Origin: Aquicella lusitana
Lineage (GTDB): Bacteria > Pseudomonadota > Gammaproteobacteria > DSM-16500
Direction: 5' to 3'
DNA length: 64,000 bases
NCBI RefSeq assembly: GCF_902459475.1
Contig: NZ_LR699114.1
Coordinates: 2,046,001-2,110,000, forward strand
The translations under genes were made by a program, and so were the position numbers. Position 1 is the stretch's first letter. Each line of letters begins with the position of its first letter. The notes below the pieces were generated by a model that saw nothing but the letters and a program-made list of their open reading frames with translations, searched no databases and was not told the origin of the DNA. This document shows positions 9,288 through 18,854 of this stretch, one piece after another.

Positions 9288-9854
9288 TTAATGCAGATGA
9301 TTAGAAGAGCGAGTTGCTTTTGCAGCGGTTTCATTCTCACGCAAATCCTGATAAATAAGCACCACTGCCATGCGTACATATTCAACCAGCTCTACATAAG
9401 CCTCTTCATCTTCTTCGTTTGCCACTACTTCTTCATAATTCATTTTTGCAATTTCAATCAGGTCATTGATCGCTTCCGTCATTTCACTGGGTTCGCGTTC
9501 AATAATCTGTACTTGCGCCACCTTAAGACCTGTCAGAAATCCCTGGCACCACAATGTCAATGCTTCAGCTCGCATAGGCAGCGTTTCCGAATCAGCAGGC
9601 AGGCTCAATTGAAATTCAAATAAAAAGTCGCGTAACTGTTTGGCGCTGGCATCATAGAGTGACTGCAGCACCTCGTGCGTTTTGCCTGGCTCTTTTCCGC
9701 CTGTAACCAGCTCTTCCCACGCCTCGGAACTATGGGGGTTACCGCTAAGAATGCCGCAAATGAGGCCATGGACCTGAGAGGGATGCAATTTAAGCGTCGT
9801 TTTGCTGAGCACCTGATCAATCTCATGGTATTTAGGCAGGGATGTTTTTGTCAT
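9288..9854 (-). CDS. ygfB: YgfB / UPF0149 family protein
   Basis: A 188-residue, acidic, all-helical UPF0149 protein. The start HPSQVHGLICGILSGN is the family signature. The acidic C-terminal segment NEEDEEAYVELVEYVRMAVVLIYQDL is also typical. Its general biochemical role is not settled. In Pseudomonas aeruginosa YgfB has been linked to control of ampDh3 and beta-lactam tolerance, which should not be transferred without evidence. It is the first gene of the minus-strand run ygfB-pepP-ubiH-ligase-MFS and diverges from folA, as expected from gammaproteobacterial gene order. Confidence 0.9.
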   Translation of the reverse strand: MTKTSLPKYHEIDQVLSKTTLKLHPSQVHGLICGILSGNPHSSEAWEELVTGGKEPGKTHEVLQSLYDASAKQLRDFLFEFQLSLPADSETLPMRAEALTLWCQGFLTGLKVAQVQIIEREPSEMTEAINDLIEIAKMNYEEVVANEEDEEAYVELVEYVRMAVVLIYQDLRENETAAKATRSSNHLH

Positions 9855-9974
9855 ATTAAAAGCACCGGCATAAAACGTCCCATATTATCGAAATCCACCC
9901 GTGCCGTCATCCCCTGTAAGCGCAGAGCGAGGCAAAAGTACAGAACACCGGCCCTGTTCAAAAGAAGTGTATCT

Positions 9975-9983
9975 GCTACAATC
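9975..9983 (+). promoter_or_regulatory. Putative extended -10 promoter of folA
   Basis: TGCTACAAT (TGn plus TACAAT) lies 30 bases before the folA ATG. The matching -35 region (TGTTCA, 17 bases upstream) is weak, consistent with an extended -10 promoter. This is assigned by pattern only. Confidence 0.4.
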
Positions 9984-10013
9984 AGCACGAATATATCCGA
10001 TCAGAGATTGTTT

Positions 10014-10523
10014 ATGATTCTCTCAGCCATCGCCGCCCTATCAGAAAATCGTGTCATCGGTAAAAATAATCAACTCCCCTGGCACTTGCCGGCTGACCTT
10101 AAACATTTTAAAGCATTAACAACTGGGCACCCTATCGTAATGGGGCGCAAGACATATGATTCCATTGGCAAACCACTGCCGCAACGAACCAATATTATTA
10201 TGACACGTGACTCTTCCTTTCAAGCGCCCGGCTGTCGGATAGTCAACTCGATTGAGGAGGCAAAGGCAGTTGCCGAGAAAGAGCAGGCAGAGGAGCTTTT
10301 CATCATCGGTGGCGCACAAATTTATAGCCAGCTATTGCCGATAACACAGCGTCTTTATCTCACCATTGTGCATCAAATGTTCGAAGGCGACGCTTTTTTT
10401 CCTGATCTAAATATGAGCGAGTGGAGTGAGACGGAACGCGAAACGCATCGTTCCGATGAAAAAAATCCTTATGATTACAGCTTCGTGCGATTGGAACGAA
10501 TCATTAACCACACTTCACAGTAA
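10014..10523 (+). CDS. folA: Dihydrofolate reductase
   Basis: NADPH-dependent reduction of dihydrofolate to tetrahydrofolate, supplying one-carbon units for thymidylate, purines and methionine. The target of trimethoprim. The reading frame is open further upstream, but the ATG at 10014 gives the canonical start MILSAIAALSENRVIG and a 169-residue enzyme close to the family size. The catalytic acidic residue is Asp28 in LPWHLPADLKHF. NADPH-binding motifs GRKTYDSIG and FIIGGAQIY follow. Its 3' end overlaps the convergent apaH gene by 20 bases. The apaH-folA neighbourhood is conserved in gammaproteobacteria. Confidence 0.96.
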   Translation: MILSAIAALSENRVIGKNNQLPWHLPADLKHFKALTTGHPIVMGRKTYDSIGKPLPQRTNIIMTRDSSFQAPGCRIVNSIEEAKAVAEKEQAEELFIIGGAQIYSQLLPITQRLYLTIVHQMFEGDAFFPDLNMSEWSETERETHRSDEKNPYDYSFVRLERIINHTSQ

Positions 10524-11316
10524 AACGCTTTTCATCCTCCAAGCGCATGGCCGTCAGGCAGTTTCCCCATACGCAACCCGTATCAAGCGGATAGATATTG
10601 GACACATCGGCTTTTCCACCCAGCGCAGCCCAGTGGCCGAATAAAATTTTAACGTTGCTATTCGCCCGGTCCGGCACATCAAACCAAGGAATTAGCCCTG
10701 GAGGCATTGTATCGATACGGCCTTTGTAAGATAACTCGAGCCGGCCATCTGGATGGCAAAGACGCATGCGCGTCAGATAATTGGTAATGCAGCGCAGCCG
10801 TTCGATACCTGTCAAACGATCTTCCCATAGATCAGGCTGATTACCGTACATCTGCTTAAGATAATAAGCAGGTGTATTCCCCCGCAAAACAGCTTCCACT
10901 TCCTGTGCCAATAGGCGTGCTTGTTTCAGGCTCCACGCAGGCGCAAGCCCTGCGTGTGTCAGCACAAAACCCGTATTTTTATCTTCATAAAGTAACGGAC
11001 GATGACGTAACCAATCCATTAACTCATTGCGGTCAGGCGCTGCTAGCACCGCCTGCAAAGTATCATCGTGATGCAACTCGCGCACTCCGTATGCCACAGC
11101 CAGAAGATGTAAATCATGGTTACCCAGCACCGTTTTTTGGCGCGCTTCGCCCAATGTTTTAATGAAACGCAGTACCTCGAGTGATTGCGGACCGCGATTT
11201 ACCAGGTCGCCGGTAAACCAGAGGATATCGCGTGAGGAATCAAAGTGAATGGCAGTAAGCAGCCTTTCCAAGGCGTCAAAACAACCCTGTACATCACCGA
11301 TCACATAAGTTGTCAT
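10504..11316 (-). CDS. apaH: Symmetrical bis(5'-nucleosyl)-tetraphosphatase
   Basis: Hydrolyses diadenosine tetraphosphate to two ADP and can remove Np4 caps from RNA. It is a metallophosphoesterase of 270 residues, the usual length. The signature GDVQG (near residue 7), GDLVNRGP, GNHDLH and the later THAG histidine are all present. The start overlaps the rsmA stop by 4 bases (ATGA), so the two are translationally coupled. apaG, normally between rsmA and apaH in enterobacteria, is missing here. Confidence 0.96.
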   Translation of the reverse strand: MTTYVIGDVQGCFDALERLLTAIHFDSSRDILWFTGDLVNRGPQSLEVLRFIKTLGEARQKTVLGNHDLHLLAVAYGVRELHHDDTLQAVLAAPDRNELMDWLRHRPLLYEDKNTGFVLTHAGLAPAWSLKQARLLAQEVEAVLRGNTPAYYLKQMYGNQPDLWEDRLTGIERLRCITNYLTRMRLCHPDGRLELSYKGRIDTMPPGLIPWFDVPDRANSNVKILFGHWAALGGKADVSNIYPLDTGCVWGNCLTAMRLEDEKRFTVKCG

Positions 11317-12101
11317 GCCTTCGCCCCCTGATCCAGGCTATTGCTGATCTCGACAAAATCCTGAACAGACAAATTCTCCGGACGCAAATCAGAATGAATG
11401 CCTATGTGGGCCCAGACATCATCATTAATCAATTCTTTTAAACTATTACGTAATGTTTTACGGCGCTGGCCAAAAGCCTGTTTGACAATAGATTCAAATA
11501 AAGCGTAATTTTTCGCAGGATAGGGATAGTCACGATAAGGTGTCAGCCGCACGATACTGGACTCCACTTGTGGAGGAGGATAAAAAGCACTCGCCGGCAC
11601 ATTAAATAGCAACGCTACCTGACAGTGATACTGAACCATGACACTGAGACGCCCGTAAGCTTCACTATTCGGCTTTGCAGCCATTCGCTCTGCGACTTCT
11701 TTCTGCAGCATAAACAGCATATCCGAAATGATAGAAGCATAGTCGAGCAAATGAAAAATCAGCGGCGTAGAAATGTTATAAGGCAAATTGCCAAAAACAC
11801 GCAGCGGCCGGTCATCCTGTTTAACGCTCGCAAAATCAAAGGCAAGCACATCAGAAGAATAAATGACAAGTTCGCCATGTCTTCGCACACGCGACCTGAG
11901 TTCAAGAATCAGGTCACGATCAATCTCCACCGCTTCAAGATGATGAATTTGCTTGATGACAGGAAGCGTAAGCGCGCCCTGACCAGGCCCAATCTCGATC
12001 AAGTGCTCATCTGGTTGAGGAGCAAGCGCGGCAATGATGCGCTGAATAATTGCCTGGTCATGCAAAAAATGCTGGCCGAAACGCTTGCGCGGGGCAGGCA
12101 T
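11313..12101 (-). CDS. rsmA: 16S rRNA (adenine1518/1519-N6) dimethyltransferase
   Basis: KsgA/RsmA dimethylates two adjacent adenines near the 3' end of 16S rRNA, a late check in 30S assembly. The 262 residues show the family opening KRFGQHFLHD, SAM-binding motif EIGPGQGALT near residues 36-45, and catalytic motif GNLPYNIS near 100. It is preceded by the Sel1 lipoprotein gene after only 5 bases and overlaps apaH by 4, so the three minus-strand genes probably form one operon. Confidence 0.97.
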   Translation of the reverse strand: MPAPRKRFGQHFLHDQAIIQRIIAALAPQPDEHLIEIGPGQGALTLPVIKQIHHLEAVEIDRDLILELRSRVRRHGELVIYSSDVLAFDFASVKQDDRPLRVFGNLPYNISTPLIFHLLDYASIISDMLFMLQKEVAERMAAKPNSEAYGRLSVMVQYHCQVALLFNVPASAFYPPPQVESSIVRLTPYRDYPYPAKNYALFESIVKQAFGQRRKTLRNSLKELINDDVWAHIGIHSDLRPENLSVQDFVEISNSLDQGAKA

Positions 12102-12106
12102 TGTAA

Positions 12107-12559
12107 TTAAGACCGGGCTAGCGCGATACGTGCCGGTTCAAAACCATGCGCAGCGGATTTTTGTATCCATTGCATGGCGAGTGTTTTATTGGGTGGTGTG
12201 CCGAGACCATGGAAATACATCAATCCAAGATTATATTGGGCACTAGCCAATCCATGATTAGCCGCTTTCTGGTAATAACTTAATGCTTTTCCATAATCAC
12301 GGGAAGTGCCTTTGCCGGTTGCATACATATAAGCCACTTCATTTTCAGCAAACGGATCATCGTCATCCGCTCCCTGCTTGAAATAGGTAAACGCTTTCGC
12401 ATCATTTTGTGCAACGCCCCTGCCGAGCAAATAGCGCGCGCCTTTATCTGTTGCCGTCTCTGGCCTTCCGGATGCCTGCATATCGTAACCATACTGTCCT
12501 GTACAGCCCGCAAATAGCACGCACAATCCCATTAATAACGTGATTTTTTTAATGGACAT
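12107..12559 (-). CDS. Sel1-repeat lipoprotein
   Basis: A 150-residue exported protein. It opens with a lipoprotein signal ending LFAGC, with Cys19 as the predicted lipidation site. About three Sel1-like repeats follow (YLLGRGVAQNDAKAF, YMYATGKGTSRDYGKAL, LMYFHGLGTPPNKTLAM), each a TPR-like helical pair. Such repeats mediate protein-protein contacts. In Legionella and Coxiella, Sel1 proteins include host-interaction factors, but this short one may simply be a periplasmic scaffold. It lies just upstream of rsmA-apaH. The partner is unknown. Confidence 0.85.
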   Translation of the reverse strand: MSIKKITLLMGLCVLFAGCTGQYGYDMQASGRPETATDKGARYLLGRGVAQNDAKAFTYFKQGADDDDPFAENEVAYMYATGKGTSRDYGKALSYYQKAANHGLASAQYNLGLMYFHGLGTPPNKTLAMQWIQKSAAHGFEPARIALARS

Positions 12560-12614
12560 ATCGTAAACCTTCTTTTATGAATCAGGAAAAGTTATTCTCA
12601 TGCCCTTCAAAAAA

Positions 12615-12643
12615 CTGGCAGGTAGAATAGATGCTATTATAAT
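12615..12643 (+). promoter_or_regulatory. Putative sigma-70 promoter of pncB
   Basis: CTGGCA (4/6 match to the -35 consensus) and a perfect TATAAT are separated by 17 bases, about 60 bases before the proposed pncB start. The spacing and -10 are ideal, making this one of the better promoter matches in the window. Confidence 0.5.
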
Positions 12644-12705
12644 GTGGCTTGCCGAGATTGGGAACGAATAGTCAAAAAACAAGCTAATTGAATGAGGAGC
12701 CCTGG

Positions 12706-14142
12706 GTGATACCGTACACATATACCCCGCTTTTAACAGATCTTTATCAATTCACCATGGCTTATGGGTATTGGAAGCTCAATATGCACGAGCAGGAAGC
12801 GGTGTTCCACCTGATCTTCCGTAAAAACCCGTTCAAAAGCAATCGCGCGCTCTGCTGTGGACTGGCTAGCGTCGTGGAATTTCTTAAAAATTGGCGCTTT
12901 CAGCAAGATGATCTTGACTTTCTCGCGACCTTGAAAAATATACGCAATGAGCCCTTGTTGCCCGATGAGTTTTTGCATTATTTGAGCCGGCTAACCTTCA
13001 CCTGTGATGTGGACGCTATCCCGGAAGGAACGGTCGTGTTTCCGCATGAGCCATTATTGCGTATTCAGGGCCCTTTGCTTCAGTGCCAATTGTTGGAGTC
13101 GCCGCTGCTTAATATCATCAACTTCCAAACTTTGATCGCCACCAAAGCATCTCGAGTCTGCCGTGCCGCTCAAGGAGAACCCGTCATCGAATTTGGTATG
13201 CGCCGCGCACAAGGTCCTGATGGCGCTCTGTCAGCTAGCCGCGCATCTTACATTGGCGGTTGTGTCGCCACTTCGAATACCCTGGCCGGCAAGCTCTATG
13301 ATATCCCCGTGCGCGGTACGCACGCGCATAGCTGGGTTACCGCTTTTGCGAATGAAAAAGAAGCTTTTGCGTCGTACGCGAGCATCATGCCGCATAATTG
13401 TGTTCTGCTTGTTGATACCTATAACACCGTGGAAGGGGTAAAAAACGCCATTGAAATTGGAAAAAAACTGCGTGAGCAAGAAGCAGATTTGCTGGCGATC
13501 CGCCTGGATTCGGGCGACATGGCGGACTTGAGTATAAAAGCAAGAACCTTGCTGGATGAAGCCGGATTTGAGAAAACAGGCATCCTCGCGAGCAACTCGC
13601 TCGATGAATATGTCATTCATGAACTCAAAGAACAGGGTGCAAAAATTTCGTCCTGGGGCGTCGGCACGAATCTTGCTACCGCATACGATCATCCTGCGCT
13701 GGATGGCGTATACAAATTGTCTGCCTTACGCGACCCGGAAGGCCAATGGCAATATAAACTGAAATTATCCGAACAGTCTGTCAAAATTTCCAATCCTGGC
13801 AGACATCAGGTTCGCCGTTTTTTCTGCAATGAAAAATATGTTATGGACGTGATTTACGATTTGGAACTCGGCATTTCCGATACACCTGAAGCCGTTTTGT
13901 TGGATCCGGGGCAACAGCTCAAAAAACTGGATGACATTGATGCCTTTGTCGATCTTCTAGAACCCGTGTTCCGCAAGGGACAATATATCCATGAAGCAAC
14001 ATCTATTCACACGATTCGTGAAAACGCCATCGAAGAAACAAGCAATTTCTATAGGATGCATGGCGAGTCACAATATGATGTAGGACTGGAAAAAAATCTT
14101 TATACCCTCAAGCTTGAGCTGATTGAAAAAGTAAAACCCTAA
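12706..14142 (+). CDS. pncB: Nicotinate phosphoribosyltransferase
   Basis: Converts nicotinate and PRPP (with ATP) to nicotinate mononucleotide, the entry step of the NAD salvage (Preiss-Handler) pathway. The protein opens with PLLTDLYQFTMAYGYW, and later shows EFGMRRAQGPDGALSA and GTHAHSW, the last containing the phosphorylated histidine of the family. The frame is open to a TTG at 12688, but GAGGAG at 12694-12699 lies 6 bases before a GTG at 12706, which gives a start like other family members (478 residues). It faces the aldo/keto reductase gene with only 22 bases between the stops. Confidence 0.93.
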   Translation: MIPYTYTPLLTDLYQFTMAYGYWKLNMHEQEAVFHLIFRKNPFKSNRALCCGLASVVEFLKNWRFQQDDLDFLATLKNIRNEPLLPDEFLHYLSRLTFTCDVDAIPEGTVVFPHEPLLRIQGPLLQCQLLESPLLNIINFQTLIATKASRVCRAAQGEPVIEFGMRRAQGPDGALSASRASYIGGCVATSNTLAGKLYDIPVRGTHAHSWVTAFANEKEAFASYASIMPHNCVLLVDTYNTVEGVKNAIEIGKKLREQEADLLAIRLDSGDMADLSIKARTLLDEAGFEKTGILASNSLDEYVIHELKEQGAKISSWGVGTNLATAYDHPALDGVYKLSALRDPEGQWQYKLKLSEQSVKISNPGRHQVRRFFCNEKYVMDVIYDLELGISDTPEAVLLDPGQQLKKLDDIDAFVDLLEPVFRKGQYIHEATSIHTIRENAIEETSNFYRMHGESQYDVGLEKNLYTLKLELIEKVKP

Positions 14143-14164
14143 GCGAAAATTTTTAATAACTGCA

Positions 14165-14968
14165 TCAGGTTGTGATTGCTGCCAGTACGCTGTTTACGTT
14201 TTTTTGCAAGTGATCAGGATTAATGGTGCCCACAATCACACTGGTCACACCGGGTTCTGCAAATATAAACCGCATGGTGTCCTGAACGGGATCTGCGGAC
14301 TGCATTTTTTGCAAATGCCCGCTCATCAGTGCTTTTTTGATAAAAATACTTTTATTTTTTTGCTGCGCATACGCCATCACAATGCGTTCATCTACATACT
14401 CAGGATTAAATGCCACCATTGCAATGTCTGCCATCTCAATCGTTAGCAATCCGCCAGCAATCGTTTTGGTTGACATGCCATAAGCACGAATTTTGCCTGC
14501 CTGTTTCAGTGCATTGAGCGTCGCAAAAACATTTTCTTCTTCAATAAGCCGCTTATCTTCACCGTTGGAATGCACCAGCACAATATCAAGATAATCGGTA
14601 CGCAAGCGTCTTAAACTGCGCTCCACACTTTTCTGGATGGCCTGTGGTGAAAAATCAAAATGTGATTCGCCTTCAATAAATTCCTCGCCAACTTTAGTCG
14701 AAATGATCCAGTCTCTGCGTCTACCCTGTAATAACAAGCCTAAACGCTCTTCACTGGTACCGTAAGCAGGCGCGGTATCAAGCAGATTGACGCCTAATTC
14801 GACAGCACCATTTAATAGCCGTTCTATTTCTTCATCTGTTGGCAGTGAAAAAGAAGCAGGGTATTTAACGCCTTGATTGCGACCAAATTTGATCGTACCC
14901 AATCCAATGATACTCACCTCAATATCGGTGCTGCCTACGCGACGCTTTTGCAAAATGCCTCCTCCCAT
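14165..14968 (-). CDS. Aldo/keto reductase family oxidoreductase
   Basis: A 267-residue NAD(P)H-dependent TIM-barrel oxidoreductase. The catalytic tetrad is visible: Asp and Tyr in LLDTAPAYGTSEE (about 59 and 64), Lys in STKVG (about 91) and His in VLVHSNG (about 132). The C-terminal FAEPGVTSVIVGT segment is the usual cofactor-phosphate region. It overlaps the upstream FAD oxidoreductase by 34 bases, suggesting a two-gene operon. Substrate unknown. The protein is somewhat shorter than the typical ~300-residue members. Confidence 0.88.
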   Translation of the reverse strand: MGGGILQKRRVGSTDIEVSIIGLGTIKFGRNQGVKYPASFSLPTDEEIERLLNGAVELGVNLLDTAPAYGTSEERLGLLLQGRRRDWIISTKVGEEFIEGESHFDFSPQAIQKSVERSLRRLRTDYLDIVLVHSNGEDKRLIEEENVFATLNALKQAGKIRAYGMSTKTIAGGLLTIEMADIAMVAFNPEYVDERIVMAYAQQKNKSIFIKKALMSGHLQKMQSADPVQDTMRFIFAEPGVTSVIVGTINPDHLQKNVNSVLAAITT

Positions 14969-16149
14969 ACTGGTCGCGCCAAAGGCGGCATCGGCCAGGA
15001 ACGTAATTCCCGTGTATCAAACAGTTTGGGTGTCAATTGTAAACCTTGCAGCTGCGCGATAATGTCTTCTGCCAATCGAGGGGCTAGCGCCAGCTTGGTG
15101 GGCCACCCGATTATCATATTTTGAATCCGCTTGGTATAAACCGTTTCAGGTTTTAAGCCGCTTTTTTGCAACGGTTCTGCCCGGTCAATCATAAACGAAG
15201 CAAATTCCGCTTCTGTAAAATCAAGCCAGGGAAAAAGTGCATGCAGCTCCGCTCTCGCTGCTTTAATCTGTGACTCGCTATCTCTGCTTACGCCGTCTTC
15301 TGCCAGCTGGCCTCCCAGATACCAGATAGTGCTGCCATCCTGTGTGTGATGCGTTGTAATAGTGATACGTGGACGCGGGCCAAATCCCAGACAGTGGGCA
15401 TAAAGCGGATAATCAAACGGCGTCTTAACCAGCACCATGTGCAGAGGCCGGCGCTGCATGGCAATATCCTGATGCTTGAGGCGCTTGATAATGACTTCAT
15501 TACCAGCGCCTGCTGTAAAGATAAAATGCTGCGCCTGTACTTCAATCGATTTGCCTGACAAAGAGATTGTCGCTGAACACAACCGACCTGCATCATCCAA
15601 TTTCAGGCCTGCATCACAGAGCGGCTCAATTTTAAAAATTGCATCCTGATTAGCTTTGACCAACTCGCGCACCAATGCTGGCACATCAATGACTATTTCA
15701 TCCAGCGAAAACACTTCACCCTTGAAGGCGGCATGGCGAAAAACTGCGGGATACGTTTCCCGCGCCAGCGATTCGACTTTGCTGGTGAGTGTTGCGCTCG
15801 CCAAAAAACCCGTCAGCTTGGAAGCGAGCCTTGAAGGAGACCACAAATAATGCCGGGAAGAGAGAACAGGGACATGAGAAAGATCAAGCTCGCCTTTGCC
15901 AAGCAAGCATTGCCGCCATCGTTCGGGCATATCCGCCATGACACGCGCCTCGGATGTCAACGCTCCCTGCAAGGCGTATTTCATGCCGCCATGGATGATG
16001 CCCTGGGATTTATGTGTCTGACCGCCTCCCAAGGCGCCAGATTCAAATAAAATCGTCGAAAATCCAGACTGACGTAGCCGGTTCAACAGCCACAGTCCTG
16101 CGATACCGCCGCCGAAAATAACAATATCGGCTGCTGCTGCATTTTTCAT
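14935..16149 (-). CDS. FAD-dependent oxidoreductase (DAO / glycerol-3-phosphate dehydrogenase-like)
   Basis: A 404-residue flavoprotein with an N-terminal Rossmann fold, FGGGIAGLWLLNRLRQSG, at about residues 12-30. The segment GGGQTHKSQGIIHGGMKYAL resembles the FAD-contacting region of GlpD-like and DAO-superfamily enzymes. It could oxidise a 2-hydroxy acid, glycerol-phosphate or amine; the sequence does not decide. No membrane segment is evident. The downstream aldo/keto reductase overlaps its end, so the pair may act on related metabolites. Confidence 0.8.
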   Translation of the reverse strand: MKNAAAADIVIFGGGIAGLWLLNRLRQSGFSTILFESGALGGGQTHKSQGIIHGGMKYALQGALTSEARVMADMPERWRQCLLGKGELDLSHVPVLSSRHYLWSPSRLASKLTGFLASATLTSKVESLARETYPAVFRHAAFKGEVFSLDEIVIDVPALVRELVKANQDAIFKIEPLCDAGLKLDDAGRLCSATISLSGKSIEVQAQHFIFTAGAGNEVIIKRLKHQDIAMQRRPLHMVLVKTPFDYPLYAHCLGFGPRPRITITTHHTQDGSTIWYLGGQLAEDGVSRDSESQIKAARAELHALFPWLDFTEAEFASFMIDRAEPLQKSGLKPETVYTKRIQNMIIGWPTKLALAPRLAEDIIAQLQGLQLTPKLFDTRELRSWPMPPLARPVWEEAFCKSVA

Positions 16150-16340
16150 AAGGTCCTCATTGCTGGTGGAGTAGAAGAGTTATATTTTTTCTTTCAGAAG
16201 AGATGAGCCGCTCAGGCCACTCTTTTTCAAACCATGGATTTTAACTTTTTTGGCCGGGATAGTAAAATTTTCGCTCAGCGGTTAGAATAACGCTCCTAAA
16301 AGGGCGGTCACCCCATTTTTGATTGAAATAAATTAATATT

Positions 16341-18251
16341 ATGATAAATATAAAAAATAAATTTGATGTCATTGTGGTCGGCGGCGGTCATGCGGGAACT
16401 GAGGCTGCGCTCGCTGCTGCACGTATGGGAGCTAAGACGCTCCTGCTCACTCACAACATTGAAACGCTGGGACAAATGTCCTGCAATCCCGCCATTGGCG
16501 GTATTGGTAAAGGCCATCTGGTCAAGGAAATCGATGCCCTAGGCGGCGCCATGGCGCGCGCCATTGACAAGGCCGGCATCCATTTCCGCATTTTGAATGC
16601 CAGCAAAGGCCCCGCCGTGCGGGCAACCCGAGCGCAGGCTGACCGTGTGCTTTACAAACAGGCGATACGTACTTTCCTTGAGACACAGCCCAATCTGGTG
16701 CTGTTTCAGCAAGCAGTGGATGATATTCTGATCGAACAGAATCGCGTTGTCGGTGTCGTCACTCAAATGGGCCTAACCATTCAATCCGCCGCCGTTGTAC
16801 TGACCGCTGGCACGTTTCTGGCTGGCAAAATCCATATTGGCCTTAATCATTATGAAGCAGGGCGGGCCGGCGATCCGCCTGCCAAAACACTGGCAGCACG
16901 TTTGCGTGACCTACCGTTTCGCGTCAACCGCTTAAAAACCGGCACGCCGCCACGCATTGATGGCAAAACCGTCGATTTTAGCGTAATGGAAAAACAAGAA
17001 GGCGACACGCCTACGCCCGTTTTTTCATTTATGGGTCGTGCTTCAGACCACCCCCAACAGGTTTGTTGTTACATAACGCACACGAATGAAACCACGCATG
17101 CACATATACGAAACGGCCTTTCCGAATCACCCATGTACACGGGTGTTATTGAAGGCATTGGTCCACGATATTGTCCTTCTATTGAAGACAAAGTAGTACG
17201 TTTCGCTGATAAAACTTCGCACCAGATTTTTGTCGAACCGGAAGGATTGACCACACATGAACTCTATCCAAACGGTATTTCCACCAGCTTGCCCTTTGAT
17301 ATACAACTTGAGTTTGTGCGCTCTATCCGCGGATTCGAGCGCGCTCACATCACCCGACCGGGTTATGCGATTGAATATGACTTTTTTGATCCGCGGGATT
17401 TGAAACCTTCTCTTGAGACCAAAGCTATCGCAGGCCTTTTCTTCGCCGGGCAAATTAATGGCACGACAGGCTATGAAGAAGCGGCCGCACAGGGGATTAT
17501 TGCCGGCATGAATGCCGCCCGTTGTGTACAAGATAAAGAGCCCTGGACACCACGTCGTGATGAAGCCTACATTGGTGTCCTGATTGATGACCTGGTCACA
17601 CGCGGTACACTGGAGCCCTATCGCATGTTTACTAGCCGCGCAGAATATCGGCTGTTGCTGCGTGAAGATAATGCTGATTTACGCCTGACACCTAAAGCAC
17701 ATGAGCTCGGGCTGATTGATGAAGACCGCTGGCGCCGCTTTCAACAGAAACAGACGCTGATCGCGGAGGAAGGCAAACGCCTGCAGGCCACCTGGGTACG
17801 GCCCAATACGCCTGCTGCGCATCAATTAGAAGCGCGAGTGGCACAACCACTCGCGCGCGAATACCGCGCGATGGAATTATTGCGCCGTCCGAACCTTACT
17901 TATCGTGACCTAATGAACATCGAAGGCCTGGGCCCTGGCATCACTGATGCTGATGCGGCACAGCAAATCGAGATTCAAGCCAAATACGCAGGCTACATTG
18001 ACCGGCAGGAAGAAGAAATCGCCAAGCTGGTGCGTTATGAAACGTTAAAATTACCCGCCGACTTAAATTATGCCGACATTGTCGGCTTATCCACGGAAGT
18101 GCGACAAAAGCTGAGCATGGCCACGCCTGCGACCGTAGGGCAGGCATCACGTATTCCGGGCATGACACCAGCAGCGGTTTCATTGCTATTGGTGCATTTG
18201 AAAAAGAAAAAGGCGAATGGAAATGAAGATGCTGCTCACTCAGGCGCTTAA
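16341..18251 (+). CDS. mnmG: tRNA uridine-5-carboxymethylaminomethyl modification enzyme MnmG (GidA)
   Basis: With MnmE, this FAD enzyme installs the (carboxymethyl)aminomethyl group at U34 of several tRNAs, securing decoding of codons ending in A or G. The 636 residues begin with the FAD motif [12 protein letters not shown], followed by [13 protein letters not shown] and [16 protein letters not shown], all diagnostic. It heads a mnmG-rsmG-parA run that is conserved near the origin in many bacteria. The start is followed by [12 protein letters not shown], matching homologues. rsmG starts 35 bases before its stop codon. Confidence 0.97.
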   Translation: MINIKNKFDVIVVGGGHAGTEAALAAARMGAKTLLLTHNIETLGQMSCNPAIGGIGKGHLVKEIDALGGAMARAIDKAGIHFRILNASKGPAVRATRAQADRVLYKQAIRTFLETQPNLVLFQQAVDDILIEQNRVVGVVTQMGLTIQSAAVVLTAGTFLAGKIHIGLNHYEAGRAGDPPAKTLAARLRDLPFRVNRLKTGTPPRIDGKTVDFSVMEKQEGDTPTPVFSFMGRASDHPQQVCCYITHTNETTHAHIRNGLSESPMYTGVIEGIGPRYCPSIEDKVVRFADKTSHQIFVEPEGLTTHELYPNGISTSLPFDIQLEFVRSIRGFERAHITRPGYAIEYDFFDPRDLKPSLETKAIAGLFFAGQINGTTGYEEAAAQGIIAGMNAARCVQDKEPWTPRRDEAYIGVLIDDLVTRGTLEPYRMFTSRAEYRLLLREDNADLRLTPKAHELGLIDEDRWRRFQQKQTLIAEEGKRLQATWVRPNTPAAHQLEARVAQPLAREYRAMELLRRPNLTYRDLMNIEGLGPGITDADAAQQIEIQAKYAGYIDRQEEEIAKLVRYETLKLPADLNYADIVGLSTEVRQKLSMATPATVGQASRIPGMTPAAVSLLLVHLKKKKANGNEDAAHSGA

Positions 18252-18843
18252 AGAAAATTCGCTTTCACTTTCAGGCGCCGTTCAGCAAAAACTGCTGCGC
18301 TATCTAGCATTGTTACAAACCTGGAACCGAGTTTTTAATCTCACGACCATTACCGACCCGCGGGAAATGATTTATCTCCACCTGATAGACAGCCTGGTCA
18401 TGTCGCCTTATCTTCAGGGGATACGCTTGCTGGATGTAGGAAGCGGCGCAGGTCTGCCTGGTATCCCCCTTGCCATCGCGCATCCTGACCAGCAATGGAC
18501 ACTACTCGATAAAAGCAGCAAAAAAACACGATTTTTAACGCAGGCAGCCGCGGAGCTAGAACTGGCGAATGTTTCTGTCATCCATCATCGTTGCGAAGAT
18601 TTTCAACCCCCTGCCGGTTTTGATAGTATTCTCTCACGTGCCTTCGGTACGATACGCATGTTTGCGGAAACAACCGTGCATCTTCTCGCGCCGGATGGCA
18701 TCCTGATTGCCATGAAAGGCAAATACCCGCAAGAAGAGCTTGCGGACGTGCCCGCAGCTTTTACAGTCGAAGATGTCATACGTCTGGATATAAAAGGAAT
18801 CAATGCCGAGCGTCATATTGTTCGTTTACGGATGAAAAAATAA
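18217..18843 (+). CDS. rsmG: 16S rRNA (guanine527-N7) methyltransferase RsmG (GidB)
   Basis: SAM-dependent methylation of G527 in the 530 loop of 16S rRNA; loss gives low-level streptomycin resistance in several species. The 208 residues show [15 protein letters not shown] and the SAM-binding [17 protein letters not shown] motif near residue 70. The start at 18217 overlaps mnmG by 35 bases; an ATG two codons later is equally possible. The neighbouring mnmG and parA make the identification secure. Confidence 0.96.
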   Translation: MEMKMLLTQALKENSLSLSGAVQQKLLRYLALLQTWNRVFNLTTITDPREMIYLHLIDSLVMSPYLQGIRLLDVGSGAGLPGIPLAIAHPDQQWTLLDKSSKKTRFLTQAAAELELANVSVIHHRCEDFQPPAGFDSILSRAFGTIRMFAETTVHLLAPDGILIAMKGKYPQEELADVPAAFTVEDVIRLDIKGINAERHIVRLRMKK

Positions 18844-18854
18844 GAGGAATCATT

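Noticed and set aside
9675-10013. N-terminal extension of folA in an open frame
   Set aside because: It crosses the promoter region and overlaps ygfB on the other strand; DHFR homologues start at the MILSAIAAL methionine.
16275-16320. tRNA-like stretch (GCTCAGCGGTTAGAATAACG followed by a short stem) upstream of mnmG
   Set aside because: The D-arm resemblance is striking, but there is no GTTCRA T-arm, no acceptor stem and no CCA. The anticodon-like loop has six bases. Probably chance or an unprovable remnant.
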